From a virus: a DNA stretch of 35,079 nucleotides. How positions within the stretch are numbered: the first letter of the stretch is position 1; every line of letters starts with the position of its first letter. Both the position numbers and the translations under genes were made by a program. A model generated the notes under the pieces. It was given only the letters and a program-made list of their open reading frames with translations, was not told the DNA's origin and searched no databases. The stretch lies in IMG/VR virus record IMGVR_UViG_3300032053_000260, positions 1 through 35,079 of that record; one strand, written 5' to 3'. Positions 1 to 8,200 of this stretch are shown one piece after another.

Positions 1-53
1 CGGGGTTTGCTTCCAACGATTGCTTTCATCAACTTCTTTACATCAGCTTTCAT
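1..53 (-). CDS. Partial small phage protein, 3' end outside window
   Basis: A reading frame starts with ATG at 53 and runs off the left edge. The visible 17 codons read MKADVKKLMKAIVGSKP. A good Shine-Dalgarno (GAAGGA) lies five bases upstream of the ATG, which is why I call so short a fragment. It follows the portal gene and one small gene, the place where T4 carries the prohead core genes 67/68 and the protease gene 21. A head-core or scaffold role is positional inference only; too little sequence is visible to assign a family. Confidence 0.5.
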   Translation of the reverse strand, partial: MKADVKKLMKAIVGSKP

Positions 54-76
54 ACAATTCCTTCAAATATACAAAT

Positions 77-382
77 CTATTTATTCTTTTTTCGTTTTTG
101 TTTTGCCTTATTAGCTTTACCGCGTTTGGAGTTTCCTCTTTGTTGCGGCTGGGCCTTCTGGCTTGGATTGACACGATGAAATGACATATAACGAATTCTA
201 TTGTTTTGTTGGGATGCCTTTTGTTTCTTTGGATGATGCATTGACTTTTGACCGAACTCATCTTCAACTGCGGTTTCGTCATAAGAAAAGTTTTCAATTC
301 CATCGACCGCAACTTCTACGCTTCCGGATTCACCGTCTTCTTCTTTGAGAAGTTTCTTTCGAAGTTGTTTGAACGTAATCAT
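77..382 (-). CDS. Small basic-tailed protein downstream of portal, possible prohead core component
   Basis: A 101-residue protein with an acidic N-terminal half (MITFKQLRKK then LLKEEDGESG) and a strongly basic, Gln/Lys/Arg-rich C-terminal tail (ending KQKRKKNK). Its ATG directly abuts the portal stop codon (TAAATG), so it is probably translationally coupled to the portal. T4 has small prohead core genes (67, 68) immediately after gene 20, and the position and charge segregation suggest a similar head-assembly role. I see no catalytic motif and do not recognise a family. The basic tail could bind DNA or an acidic scaffold. Function is inferred from position alone. Confidence 0.6.
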   Translation of the reverse strand: MITFKQLRKKLLKEEDGESGSVEVAVDGIENFSYDETAVEDEFGQKSMHHPKKQKASQQNNRIRYMSFHRVNPSQKAQPQQRGNSKRGKANKAKQKRKKNK

Positions 383-2014
383 TTACTGCTCTTCTTCAGG
401 TTTAGGAACTTCTATTTCACTCGGCTCCGGTTCAGAAATATCTTTGCCGGGCTTTACTGGTTCCTCTGGTTCTCCAGAAGGTGCAGCAGGTTCCTCTTTA
501 GCTTTTTCTTCAGGCGGAGGTTCAACATCTCCGTCAATTTCTTTTTGCATCTTTGCAATTTCATCGTCGTCCAGCTGCAATATTTCTCTCTTGATATACT
601 TGGAAGAGAAATATTTTGCATCATCTTCAGCATAAGGAGTCATTTGATCTAGAATATCTAAACGCTCTTTAAGAATCTCTGTCTTCTTCAGTTCGGCAAA
701 ATAAGAATCAGATAAGAAATCATAGAAGATATTTTCACGAATGGCATCCCAATCATCTTCAGTTGTAATCTTTTTTAAGATAAGCTGTCGCTTTAAAAGT
801 TCATCAAACAACTTTGAAAATTGATGGCGAAGTCTTGTAATGAATTTTGAAAACTTCACTTCTTCTCTCGAAATTTCTGCGGCCCGTCCAATACTAAAAC
901 CATTTTCCGGATCTAATCTTGTTCTAGGAATAAACAAAGACTCGTACAGTTTTTGTTGAAAATATGTTACATCTTCAATCTCAGATAGATTCTGTCCACC
1001 GGCCAACGTTTCAACAGAGCTTTGTTGCTCGCCACGCTTTGGAAAGTAGAAGTCTTCTAGCATCATCATATGCCGCCGGTCATCTCTTGTTTCTCCTGTA
1101 GTTGGATTATAAACAAGTTTGTTTCTGAAATCGTCCATAATCTGTTGAACATATTGCTTTGCCTTAGCTGGCGGCATATCACCCACGTCAATATTGAATA
1201 CTCTGCGCTCTGGCGCTCTTGTGATACGATAAATGATAAGAGCATCTTCCATAGCTCGAAGTTGGTTATATGGTCGAATTGCACTGTGAAGATAAGAAAG
1301 AATCATTGTATTCTCTGTGCTCGGTAAACCGGAGTCAACCGCAGCAACACTATCAATTGTTATCTTTTCTCCGCGACTTAAACTCTCAGCAGTTGTTGGA
1401 CCAGTTGTTGAAAATCCCATCTTGTCATACAAATAATATTCGGTAACTTTCTGTACAACTTCTTGGCGGGTGTTTGGATCAAACCCCTTTGCAACTTCAC
1501 GAATCTTCTTAATGTATCTTGGGTCAACATAACGAAGTTCTTGAATTCCTGCTTCTGGTTTATCGGCATCAATAATTATATGATAGTGCAGCTTCGCATC
1601 AATGTACCAGCGTCTGGCAATGTTATATGCTTGGTTGTTGAAATTAAGAAGCTTCAAAACATTTGTGAACTCAAGCTCAATCTTTTCTCTTAAACGATCT
1701 GAAAATTTAAAGTTGTCGCCGATGACTAAACTGACAGGTGGCTTTTCTTCATCAGAAACAATCATATCATTTACAACTTCATCAATGGCTTTTTGAACAG
1801 TTCCGTCCATAGCCATGTTTCTGTATTTGTAAATTAAATCAATTTCATTATTAATGACGCCTTCGATATCGCAAATATATTTGTTGTATGCGGCATTGGG
1901 ACCGACTTCAACAACCAGAGCGCCATCTTCATTTACTGGAAGAGCAAATGATTTTGTGTTTGTATCTTTTTTTTCTTCTCTGCCAAATCGAAAACCAAAT
2001 AATCTGAAGTTCAT
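383..2014 (-). CDS. 20: Portal vertex protein (T4 gp20 family)
   Basis: A 543-residue protein, close to the roughly 520 residues of T4 gp20. It forms the dodecameric ring at the unique head vertex through which terminase packages DNA and to which the neck attaches. Features typical of gp20-type portals include a short hydrophobic-basic N-terminus, the segment KYRNMAMDGTVQKAIDEVVN near residues 63-82, ARRWYIDAKLHYH near 134-146 and ELRYVDPRYIKKIREV near 160-175. The last 50 or so residues are Pro/Glu-rich, acidic and probably disordered. Start: ATG at 2014, with a weak AGG upstream and a consensus late promoter about 33 bases before it. It is separated from the tail-tube gene by a homing endonuclease gene, whereas in T4 genes 19 and 20 are adjacent. 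Confidence 0.95.
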   Translation of the reverse strand: MNFRLFGFRFGREEKKDTNTKSFALPVNEDGALVVEVGPNAAYNKYICDIEGVINNEIDLIYKYRNMAMDGTVQKAIDEVVNDMIVSDEEKPPVSLVIGDNFKFSDRLREKIELEFTNVLKLLNFNNQAYNIARRWYIDAKLHYHIIIDADKPEAGIQELRYVDPRYIKKIREVAKGFDPNTRQEVVQKVTEYYLYDKMGFSTTGPTTAESLSRGEKITIDSVAAVDSGLPSTENTMILSYLHSAIRPYNQLRAMEDALIIYRITRAPERRVFNIDVGDMPPAKAKQYVQQIMDDFRNKLVYNPTTGETRDDRRHMMMLEDFYFPKRGEQQSSVETLAGGQNLSEIEDVTYFQQKLYESLFIPRTRLDPENGFSIGRAAEISREEVKFSKFITRLRHQFSKLFDELLKRQLILKKITTEDDWDAIRENIFYDFLSDSYFAELKKTEILKERLDILDQMTPYAEDDAKYFSSKYIKREILQLDDDEIAKMQKEIDGDVEPPPEEKAKEEPAAPSGEPEEPVKPGKDISEPEPSEIEVPKPEEEQ

Positions 2015-2046
2015 ATTAATTGCCTAATATCTTTAAATTCAAGATA

Positions 2047-2054
2047 TATTTATA
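2047..2054 (-). promoter_or_regulatory. T4-type late promoter upstream of portal
   Basis: Perfect TATAAATA on the minus strand, 33 bases upstream of the portal ATG. In T4 this octamer alone defines late promoters recognised by the gp55 sigma factor with the gp33/gp45 clamp. Expected transcription start is about six bases downstream, leaving a short leader. Confidence 0.8.
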
Positions 2055-2097
2055 CATCTTGAATTGTGGCAATTTTTAATATGTCTAGGAGAATGGA

Positions 2098-3786
2098 TTA
2101 GGAAATATATGAATATACTAAGTTTCCGGCATCCCAAATGCGCCGATATCCATTATTGAACATGTTATTGGCTTCAGTTATAGAAGAGTCAAATACCGGA
2201 AGTAATTTTGATAGCTTGTGTTTTTGAAAATGATTGCGAGAATATAAGCTAAACTCTCCCGATTTAAAATAAAAATAGTTGGGCGAGGTTTCTTTGATTA
2301 ACGTAAAACCTAACTTATCATAAACTTTACCATTAAAAAATCTTCGATCAGAATAAGAAATGACAGATTTTGGTTTATATTGAAGAACAAAATATGAAAA
2401 TAATTTGCTTGCTCCCCCAACAATTCGTGTGTTGAGTTTATTACAAAATCGAATCATTTCATATTCATAATTTGAATTAAACCTCGGTTTTGTAAATGTC
2501 ATTACAGATACCAATTCATTATTATGATAAAGCCCTAGATTAATTTTAGCATTGAATGAGCCTTGAATATGATTTTGGTTATTAAAATCTCTACTTTCCC
2601 GAGAAGAGATTTCTTTGATCGTACAATTTCTTGCAAATATTTTTTCGTTATAATGATTTAAATGTGAAGAAATAATTGATTTACAGATATCTTGTTTCAA
2701 TAACCACTCATTCTCAAATATTTGAATAAGATGAATTCCTGCTTCTATACATTTTTTATTCTTTGTCAAGTGAATACATTTTTCTTTAAATGTTTCAATC
2801 GAATCATATGAATGCCAAAATATACCGTTGAACTCGATAGCTAAATTTATCTCGGGTAAATAGATGTCTAATTCTTTTGGTGCTATAATTGTTCTATCAT
2901 TTTCGATTATGGCTCCGGAGTATATACTTTGAATATATACCAGAACTTCTTTTTCCAATAAAGAGTGCGAAAGTCCTTTAACTTCAATTTCATGTCTCTT
3001 GAAATATCGACTCACTAATAATTTAGTAACTTTTAAAATATTAGCAATTTCTGATAAGGTTTTGTTTTGTTCATAATGTTGATTTTTCAGCCATTCTTTG
3101 TCTTGAAGTTTTTGTAATATTTCTAAAGACAAGTGTTTCTGTAGATGGCTCGGTGTGCCATATTTTTTTAAACACGTAAGTTGCGTTTTTTCTTTTATAG
3201 GTTCGGACTGAGATGCATATGGAACTCCAAATTTTTTTCTATTAGTTGATTCTCTTCTAGATTTTATCTCGGGCATTCCAGATGGATTTGCGACCCCATA
3301 TTTTTGGATGCATGTTAGATCAGCCTTTTTTCGAATCTCTGTATTTTGTAAAGGCGCTGTAACTCCATATTTTTGAAGGCATGTATTTGTTATCTTTTTT
3401 CTAATATCTGCCGACTGTGCAGGATTTTCAACTCCATATTTTTCGATGTTTGTTTTTTTTCTCTGTTCGTTATTATTGATATATCCACATTTGCTAGAGC
3501 ATGTTGGCTGGAACTGCAACAAATTCGGCAACCACTTTAAAGGCGCGTGTCTACATACCGGACAGACTGGAATGTATTGAATGTCATTTAAAATGAATTG
3601 AAGTCTTTTAGAGAAAGACCCGGCCTCGTCCAAGAACGAAGTCATTTCTATGATATTATCTCTAATTGTTAAGAAATTTTTTTGCTGCCACCAATCTATT
3701 CGGTTTATAACGGTGCTATTAATTGCACCATTGGATTTAAGAAGATTTTGTTTAATCCAACTTTTAAGCTGTTCACGCTCCATCAT
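2098..3786 (-). CDS. Free-standing homing endonuclease, Vsr-like nuclease with YGV repeats
   Basis: A 562-residue protein inserted between tube and portal genes. Order of parts: an N-terminal alpha-helical segment; a zinc-knuckle-like CPVC...CSSKC (about residues 75-100); five imperfect repeats of about 23 residues with the core KYGVxxPxQ (about 110-217), common in phage homing endonucleases and probably DNA-binding; a helix-turn-helix-like segment ([20 protein letters not shown]); then the putative catalytic core [18 protein letters not shown] followed by FWH (about 304-325), matching the PD-(D/E)XK/Vsr-like (EDxHD-type) nucleases. An additional domain of about 200 residues follows. The reading frame extends to a TTG at 3801, but ATG at 3786 or 3783 is more likely because the -10 element of a promoter overlaps the upstream codons. 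It probably mediates its own spread and is dispensable for the virion. Confidence 0.85.
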   Translation of the reverse strand: MMEREQLKSWIKQNLLKSNGAINSTVINRIDWWQQKNFLTIRDNIIEMTSFLDEAGSFSKRLQFILNDIQYIPVCPVCRHAPLKWLPNLLQFQPTCSSKCGYINNNEQRKKTNIEKYGVENPAQSADIRKKITNTCLQKYGVTAPLQNTEIRKKADLTCIQKYGVANPSGMPEIKSRRESTNRKKFGVPYASQSEPIKEKTQLTCLKKYGTPSHLQKHLSLEILQKLQDKEWLKNQHYEQNKTLSEIANILKVTKLLVSRYFKRHEIEVKGLSHSLLEKEVLVYIQSIYSGAIIENDRTIIAPKELDIYLPEINLAIEFNGIFWHSYDSIETFKEKCIHLTKNKKCIEAGIHLIQIFENEWLLKQDICKSIISSHLNHYNEKIFARNCTIKEISSRESRDFNNQNHIQGSFNAKINLGLYHNNELVSVMTFTKPRFNSNYEYEMIRFCNKLNTRIVGGASKLFSYFVLQYKPKSVISYSDRRFFNGKVYDKLGFTLIKETSPNYFYFKSGEFSLYSRNHFQKHKLSKLLPVFDSSITEANNMFNNGYRRIWDAGNLVYSYIS

Positions 3787-3789
3787 TAA

Positions 3790-3817
3790 AGTATATCCCA
3801 AACAAATTAAATGTCAA
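3790..3817 (-). promoter_or_regulatory. Sigma70-type promoter for the homing endonuclease gene
   Basis: TTGACA (3812-3817) and TATACT (3790-3795) are separated by 16 bases on the minus strand. The -10 lies only three bases before the ATG at 3786, so the transcript would be nearly leaderless. The same -35, spacing and -10 occur at 20608-20635. This suggests early or middle expression by host holoenzyme, unlike the neighbouring late genes. Confidence 0.6.
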
Positions 3818-3830
3818 GTGAAATTATAAT

Positions 3831-3856
3831 AAAAAAGCCCCAGTTTCGGGGCTTAA
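3831..3856 (-). terminator. Rho-independent terminator after tail tube gene
   Basis: A perfect seven-base-pair stem (AAGCCCC/GGGGCTT) with a six-base loop is followed on the minus strand by a run of six T (forward A-run 3831-3836). It sits 25 bases beyond the tail-tube stop codon and just before the endonuclease promoter, insulating the two. Confidence 0.85.
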
Positions 3857-3881
3857 CAAAATTTAGGTATTAGAAAGTATA

Positions 3882-4448
3882 TTAATAGATTCCGGGGCCA
3901 GGTTGTACAGACTCCCAATAATCATATTGCATAACTATTTGATATTCTTCAATTGTATCATTCGTATCCCACGCCATTTCTATAGCTCCAATCTCTGAGG
4001 GATAACTACCAAGCATTCTATATTGAGCAATTGTATTACCCTTCTTATCATAATGATAAATGTCTGCATTCTTTTTATATGCACCAGAACCGCCCTCGAT
4101 GTTGTATACACCAGCAGCTCTAACATTGGCATTGTGACTATTGATTCTGTTGTTCCAGAGTTCGAAACTTCTGCGAACAATAAAATCCTCATCATTCAGA
4201 ACTGTTATACTCCATTCGGCGAATGTGCGATCACCAGCAACCTTTACCTTTCTGCCGAAGTATGGAACTTCAATTGTGCCTAAAGTAGCTGCTGGAAGAC
4301 TGGCCGCCCTACAGGTGAATGTTAATTTGTCTCCACCGCCCTGACCGGCTGACATATCTACCATCACCCGAAACAGGTTGGGTCTTGCGCCGCCTGTTTT
4401 GAAGTTACTCTTAAAACGATCAATCTGAAATGAATTATTGTCTGCCAT
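3882..4448 (-). CDS. 19: Tail tube protein (T4 gp19 family)
   Basis: A 188-residue protein, somewhat longer than T4 gp19 (about 163). It polymerises as hexameric rings to form the inner tube within the contractile sheath. The family pattern is clear: RFKSNFKTGGARPNLFRVMV near the N-terminus, then TFTCRAASLPAATLGTIEVP followed by YFGRKVKVAGDRTF, FELWNNRINSH in the middle, and a C-terminal SEIGAIEMAWDTNDTIEEYQ leading to the final beta strand. Start ATG at 4448 is supported by AGGAG seven bases upstream. It follows the sheath gene with a 42-base gap containing a late-promoter variant, and it ends in a strong terminator. This is the T4 order 18-19. Confidence 0.95.
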   Translation of the reverse strand: MADNNSFQIDRFKSNFKTGGARPNLFRVMVDMSAGQGGGDKLTFTCRAASLPAATLGTIEVPYFGRKVKVAGDRTFAEWSITVLNDEDFIVRRSFELWNNRINSHNANVRAAGVYNIEGGSGAYKKNADIYHYDKKGNTIAQYRMLGSYPSEIGAIEMAWDTNDTIEEYQIVMQYDYWESVQPGPGIY

Positions 4449-4474
4449 GAGTTTCTCCTAAAGAGATTTTAATA

Positions 4475-4482
4475 TATTTATT
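4475..4482 (-). promoter_or_regulatory. Late-promoter variant upstream of tail tube
   Basis: AATAAATA on the minus strand (seven of eight matches to TATAAATA), 27 bases before the tail-tube ATG and in the intergenic gap. The same variant precedes the sheath gene. Confidence 0.5.
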
Positions 4483-4490
4483 CAAACTGC

Positions 4491-6383
4491 TTAGAACTTC
4501 CCAACAACTTCTTCGAAAGCAACTCCAGTACGAACTGCAATGAAATTGAGTTGTATAAAATTAATTGATCTCGCGGGCTTAATGTAAATGTCACCAACGA
4601 ATTCGTTTCTATCAATTACTTCTCCTGTGTTGTTTGTGTCGTCGCAAACAATCATGAAGTCATAGATACCTCTGGCAGCTTTCACACTTCTCAGATAGGG
4701 ATCGACAAGACTCTTGAACTGCGCTCTGGTAAATTCATCATTGAATTCAAACAGGAAGAATCTTGCAGCTAGAGCAATTGCTTTCTCAAGAACGATGAAC
4801 AATCTGCGAACATTGATGCGATCAAACGCACTTGGTTTGCCAAGCAATGTCTTGTCACCGTAGAGAACGATGCCTTGACCTGGGATAGAAATAATCGGAT
4901 TGATTCCTTTCAGGTAGAGATCGTCCCTGTCAGCCTTGTCTGGATTGTAAGCAAGCTTTACAACGTTCTTAATCTGACCCCGGTTTAAACCGGCTGGCGA
5001 CCACCAAGGATCTCTATCTGTATCAGTTCTTACGCATAGACCGGCGATGTCTCCGTTCATGGGAACCCAACGATAAACATCATTGTACTTGTCATACATA
5101 AACTTCCAATTAGCATCCATGACGGCATATGAAGAAGAGATTTGCAAATCTTCGCGGTCTTGGATTACATCGGGAAGTGGATCAGGATTGTTTACAACCG
5201 AATCCAACTTGGGCGAAATCAGCGCAATACAATCCTTGCGATACTCGCAAAGGTTGTTAATGACATATCTAGCTACTGATGTGCTGTGATTTGCAGTAAT
5301 TACTAGAGCCACGTCCACAACTTCGGCGTTTCTGAACAGGTCATATCCGCGTTCGATGTCACCATCTGAAGGCGAGTTGCCATCAGCACCGCCAGCCATT
5401 ACCTCTGTCTTTGGAGCGCCACCGACATAAGCATATGCCGGATCTGCATTTTTGTATGGGGCAGTAATGTTGTTCGAATCAACCGAGTTCTCTAGGATCC
5501 TTACATATTTTGAAGATTGGTTGATTCTGGCTACCCAATAATTCGCGCTTCCATCTTCTGTCTTGGCCGTAGTGCATTTAGATAGGAACTGATACTTCTC
5601 AAGCAACTGGCCATTCAGGCCCGTGAAAACGCCTGAGCCATCTACTACTGCAACATGAATCTCATCATTGCTTCCTCCCTTTGCAGCAATAAAAGAAGAT
5701 GTGCTAGGAGCGATTCCAAACACTTCAAAGTATTGCCACTGAACCGTTACAGGAGTTCCAAATGTTATATCAACAGAAAATGCAGAGTTTAATGTAGCGC
5801 CGCTGCTATCCGGAACGCCGACAGCAGTGATAGTTCTTTGTTCATTAGTAACTTCGTTAATAACAACAGAGCCAACTCCAAAATTATTTACATCCCCCGA
5901 ACTTAGACTAAGGTGGGATCCTGTAGTGCCCACAGTTAACATTCCGGTTTGTCTAAAAGCGGCAGCTGATGGACACACTGAAACGATAATGCCGTTACCC
6001 TTTGCGCCCGGAAACTTTGCGGCAGAAAATCCAGAGGGGAACGGAGAGCGTGTCTCAAAATCCACATCGTTCTTAATGAGTTGTACATCTCCGGCATTGC
6101 TAGAAGCATTCTTTGAAGTTGCTTCGTTGATTGCTCGAACCAATCTGAGCTTGTTGCCGTATGCCAAGAAACTGGCAGCAGTAAACCAAGTGGCCGCGTT
6201 CGCCGTATCTGGCTTGCCATAGCTATTGACCAGTTCATTCTCAGAACTTACTAGTACAACTTCATCGCAAGGCCCCCAACGAAAGTCACCGGCCAGTGCG
6301 CCGTCAGTTGTGGACACAGCAGGAATTACATTAGTTAGATCAATTTCAGTTACGTTTACGCCTGGGCTAAGAGAAAATGACAT
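4491..6383 (-). CDS. 18: Contractile tail sheath protein (T4 gp18 family)
   Basis: A 630-residue protein, close to T4 gp18 (659). It polymerises around the tail tube and contracts on infection. Hallmarks are the N-terminal SFSLSPGVNVTEIDLTNVIP followed by TDGALAGDFRWGP, and the conserved C-terminal core FRNAEVVDVALVITANH, LISPKLDSVV, GLNRGQIKNVVKLAYNP, GINPIISIPGQGIVLYGDKT, FDRINVRRLFIVLEKAI and the terminal block IYIKPARSINFIQLNFIAVR. The central part (about residues 150-330) is the variable outer domain. Start ATG at 6383 has AGGAG upstream. It sits between terminase and tail tube as in T4. Confidence 0.96.
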   Translation of the reverse strand: MSFSLSPGVNVTEIDLTNVIPAVSTTDGALAGDFRWGPCDEVVLVSSENELVNSYGKPDTANAATWFTAASFLAYGNKLRLVRAINEATSKNASSNAGDVQLIKNDVDFETRSPFPSGFSAAKFPGAKGNGIIVSVCPSAAAFRQTGMLTVGTTGSHLSLSSGDVNNFGVGSVVINEVTNEQRTITAVGVPDSSGATLNSAFSVDITFGTPVTVQWQYFEVFGIAPSTSSFIAAKGGSNDEIHVAVVDGSGVFTGLNGQLLEKYQFLSKCTTAKTEDGSANYWVARINQSSKYVRILENSVDSNNITAPYKNADPAYAYVGGAPKTEVMAGGADGNSPSDGDIERGYDLFRNAEVVDVALVITANHSTSVARYVINNLCEYRKDCIALISPKLDSVVNNPDPLPDVIQDREDLQISSSYAVMDANWKFMYDKYNDVYRWVPMNGDIAGLCVRTDTDRDPWWSPAGLNRGQIKNVVKLAYNPDKADRDDLYLKGINPIISIPGQGIVLYGDKTLLGKPSAFDRINVRRLFIVLEKAIALAARFFLFEFNDEFTRAQFKSLVDPYLRSVKAARGIYDFMIVCDDTNNTGEVIDRNEFVGDIYIKPARSINFIQLNFIAVRTGVAFEEVVGKF

Positions 6384-6428
6384 CTTCGTTCTCCTTAATA
6401 ATTAGAATTTTATAGTATTCTATATTTT

Positions 6429-6436
6429 TATTTATT
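6429..6436 (-). promoter_or_regulatory. Late-promoter variant upstream of tail sheath
   Basis: AATAAATA on the minus strand (seven of eight), 46 bases before the sheath ATG, in the gap after the terminase stop codon. Confidence 0.5.
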
Positions 6437-6457
6437 AATTTGAGATTTTTCATTTGG

Positions 6458-8200
6458 TTAATGTGGCTGATAGTCATCGTCGCATACTAGCCATAAATCA
6501 CCATCTGCCACGAAACTTTCAGGTTTTGTCTTACCATCGTGGTTGTCTTTGAAAGCAAATGGAACTTCTATAAACATTCCGTCATTTGTCAAGGAAGTCT
6601 TTAATGTTTCTGGCGTGATATTCTTAAAGTATTTCTGACTTGTCAACCAGCCGAACATCACTAAAGACATAACAAGATCATCATCATAGCCAGAATCCGC
6701 CGCATACGAGCCGCCCTTGCTTATGAAAGACGAAAGCTCTGATATGATATCAAAATCTCTAATAACTAGTTTATCTTCTTCAATTAAAGTTTTAAGATTA
6801 GAACAACCAATTCTTTTTACACTTGTTGTTGTTCTTAAACCAAGTTTGAAACCTTTTGGCTGCCCGATTGCAATCTTTTGGGCCGACAGCTTCTTATCCA
6901 TAGTTGTACTTAAAACATTTTCATATTCGAGTTCATATTTAATAATATCAACTACTTGCCCGCCGATATCGTTGATTTCAACTAACACATAAGATTCATT
7001 ATACTTTTTTGCTATGTCAACAATGATAGCTGGATAAGCCATAGCCGAGATTGTATTTGAACGATACTTGGCCACAACTTTGTAGGGAAGGTTTGAGATT
7101 TGAATTACTGTAAAAGCAGAACAATTATTTTTATCTCCTCTGGCAGTATCTACACAAATACAATATTCCTTCCCAGCTTCTGGCAATTCATAAACATCTA
7201 AGCCGCGCTCTGAATAGAGAGGCTTATCGAATATCAAGTTAGCTAACTTCGAAGATGAAATTAAAGTATCGCTTACAGAACCAAAAAATTCATTGGAGTA
7301 CTCAATTCTGAAAGCTTCTTCTCCAATATTTTTAATTGTTTCTTCTTTCCATTTTTCGTCCCTTCCTGGAGTTTCCCACCAATATGCTTTAAATGGAGAA
7401 TAAGAATTTAGTCCGGCCTCTGCATCGTGCCAGAGTTTATAAAAAAGATTTACGCCGTTGGCGGTGCTGACTATAATAATCTTAGACTGCGTTCCGGCAG
7501 TTACCGTTGGATATACCGATTTAAAAAAATCTGATGCAACATTATTTGGCACAAATGCAAATTCGTCGAGCACGAGGTCTGTGATGCTGCCAGATCTAGC
7601 TGCATTTCCTGTTGTTGCATCCACGGAAACCTTCGAGCCGTTTTCAAGTTCGATAGAAGTTTTATTCCATTCAATTACACCCTGTTGTAGCCAAACTGGT
7701 AAATTTTCATACGCCATTTTTAATCTGGCTAAAATGTCTCTGGCAGTTTTAATTCTGTTGGCAAGTAAAACAATATTTTTGTGTTCATGAAAAATTGCTG
7801 CCCATAAAATATAACAAATATATCCAACTGTGTTGTGACTTAAAATTTCGTTGGTATAGTATCGATGGTTGTTTGAATCCACCGTGATATCATACATGTT
7901 TTCTTCAAGCTGTTCGTTTAATACAGACACAACTGTTTCATACCCATCGCGTGTTATAATTTTTGTTTGATTTGGAATACAATCTTTAATAAATATTTCA
8001 TCTCCACAAGCATCAAATATAATATGATTGTCGGCGCATCTTAATGTTTTTCCGGAATCGGTTATGATTGAATATACCAAATAAGGAACTGTCTTGTGGA
8101 TTTCGGTAGCATCTTCCCATCCAGTATCTGTTTCAATTTCCCAGTCAGAAATGTCAAAAGATTCAACAAATTTTCTTTCCAGCGAATCAGATTTATTCAT
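6458..8200 (-). CDS. 17: Terminase large subunit, C-terminal ORF: C-intein plus ATPase/nuclease
   Basis: A 580-residue ORF whose first 123 residues are a C-intein. It shows block B-like CADNHI (55-60) and block F MYDITVDSNNHRYYTNEILS ending in His122-Asn123 (DNA 7832-8200). The C-extein starts with Thr124, the missing Walker A threonine (TVGYICYILW). It continues with Walker B LVLDEFAF (209-216), the coupling motif SKIIIVSTANG (239-249) and the RNase H-like nuclease with Asp351 (CVDTARGD), Glu408 (LVEINDIGG) and Asp506-508 (YDDDLVMSL). These match T4 gp17 family motifs. It has no N-terminal ATPase segment and no complete P-loop, so it should be inactive until trans-spliced to the product of 9340-9732, giving a protein of about 545 residues. 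The start overlaps the end of the endonuclease gene by eight bases. Confidence 0.95.
   Translation of the reverse strand: MNKSDSLERKFVESFDISDWEIETDTGWEDATEIHKTVPYLVYSIITDSGKTLRCADNHIIFDACGDEIFIKDCIPNQTKIITRDGYETVVSVLNEQLEENMYDITVDSNNHRYYTNEILSHNTVGYICYILWAAIFHEHKNIVLLANRIKTARDILARLKMAYENLPVWLQQGVIEWNKTSIELENGSKVSVDATTGNAARSGSITDLVLDEFAFVPNNVASDFFKSVYPTVTAGTQSKIIIVSTANGVNLFYKLWHDAEAGLNSYSPFKAYWWETPGRDEKWKEETIKNIGEEAFRIEYSNEFFGSVSDTLISSSKLANLIFDKPLYSERGLDVYELPEAGKEYCICVDTARGDKNNCSAFTVIQISNLPYKVVAKYRSNTISAMAYPAIIVDIAKKYNESYVLVEINDIGGQVVDIIKYELEYENVLSTTMDKKLSAQKIAIGQPKGFKLGLRTTTSVKRIGCSNLKTLIEEDKLVIRDFDIISELSSFISKGGSYAADSGYDDDLVMSLVMFGWLTSQKYFKNITPETLKTSLTNDGMFIEVPFAFKDNHDGKTKPESFVADGDLWLVCDDDYQPH
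7832..8200 (-). other. C-terminal half of split intein (IntC, 123 residues)
   Basis: This region encodes the intein portion of the downstream terminase ORF. Visible motifs: GWEDATEIHKTVPYLVYSI, block B-like TLRCADNHIIFD carrying the conserved His, and block F ending ILSHN. The junction codons are AGT CAC AAC | ACA, so cleavage after Asn leaves Thr as the +1 nucleophile. Because block B lies on the C-piece, the split is early, unlike the DnaE type and like the atypical AceL-TerL split intein. Confidence 0.9.

Noticed and set aside
345-635. Plus-strand Ser/Gly-rich ORF and other plus-strand ORFs inside 1-12500
   Set aside because: They are shadows of the acidic Pro/Glu-rich portal tail and other minus-strand genes; no ribosome binding sites or promoters.
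6402-6424. AT-rich inverted repeat TAGAAT...ATTCTA after the terminase gene
   Set aside because: Only six A/T pairs without GC core or T-run; too weak to call a terminator.
8120-8156. TTGACA on the minus strand near 8151-8156
   Set aside because: No -10 element at a suitable distance and it lies in the C-intein coding sequence.
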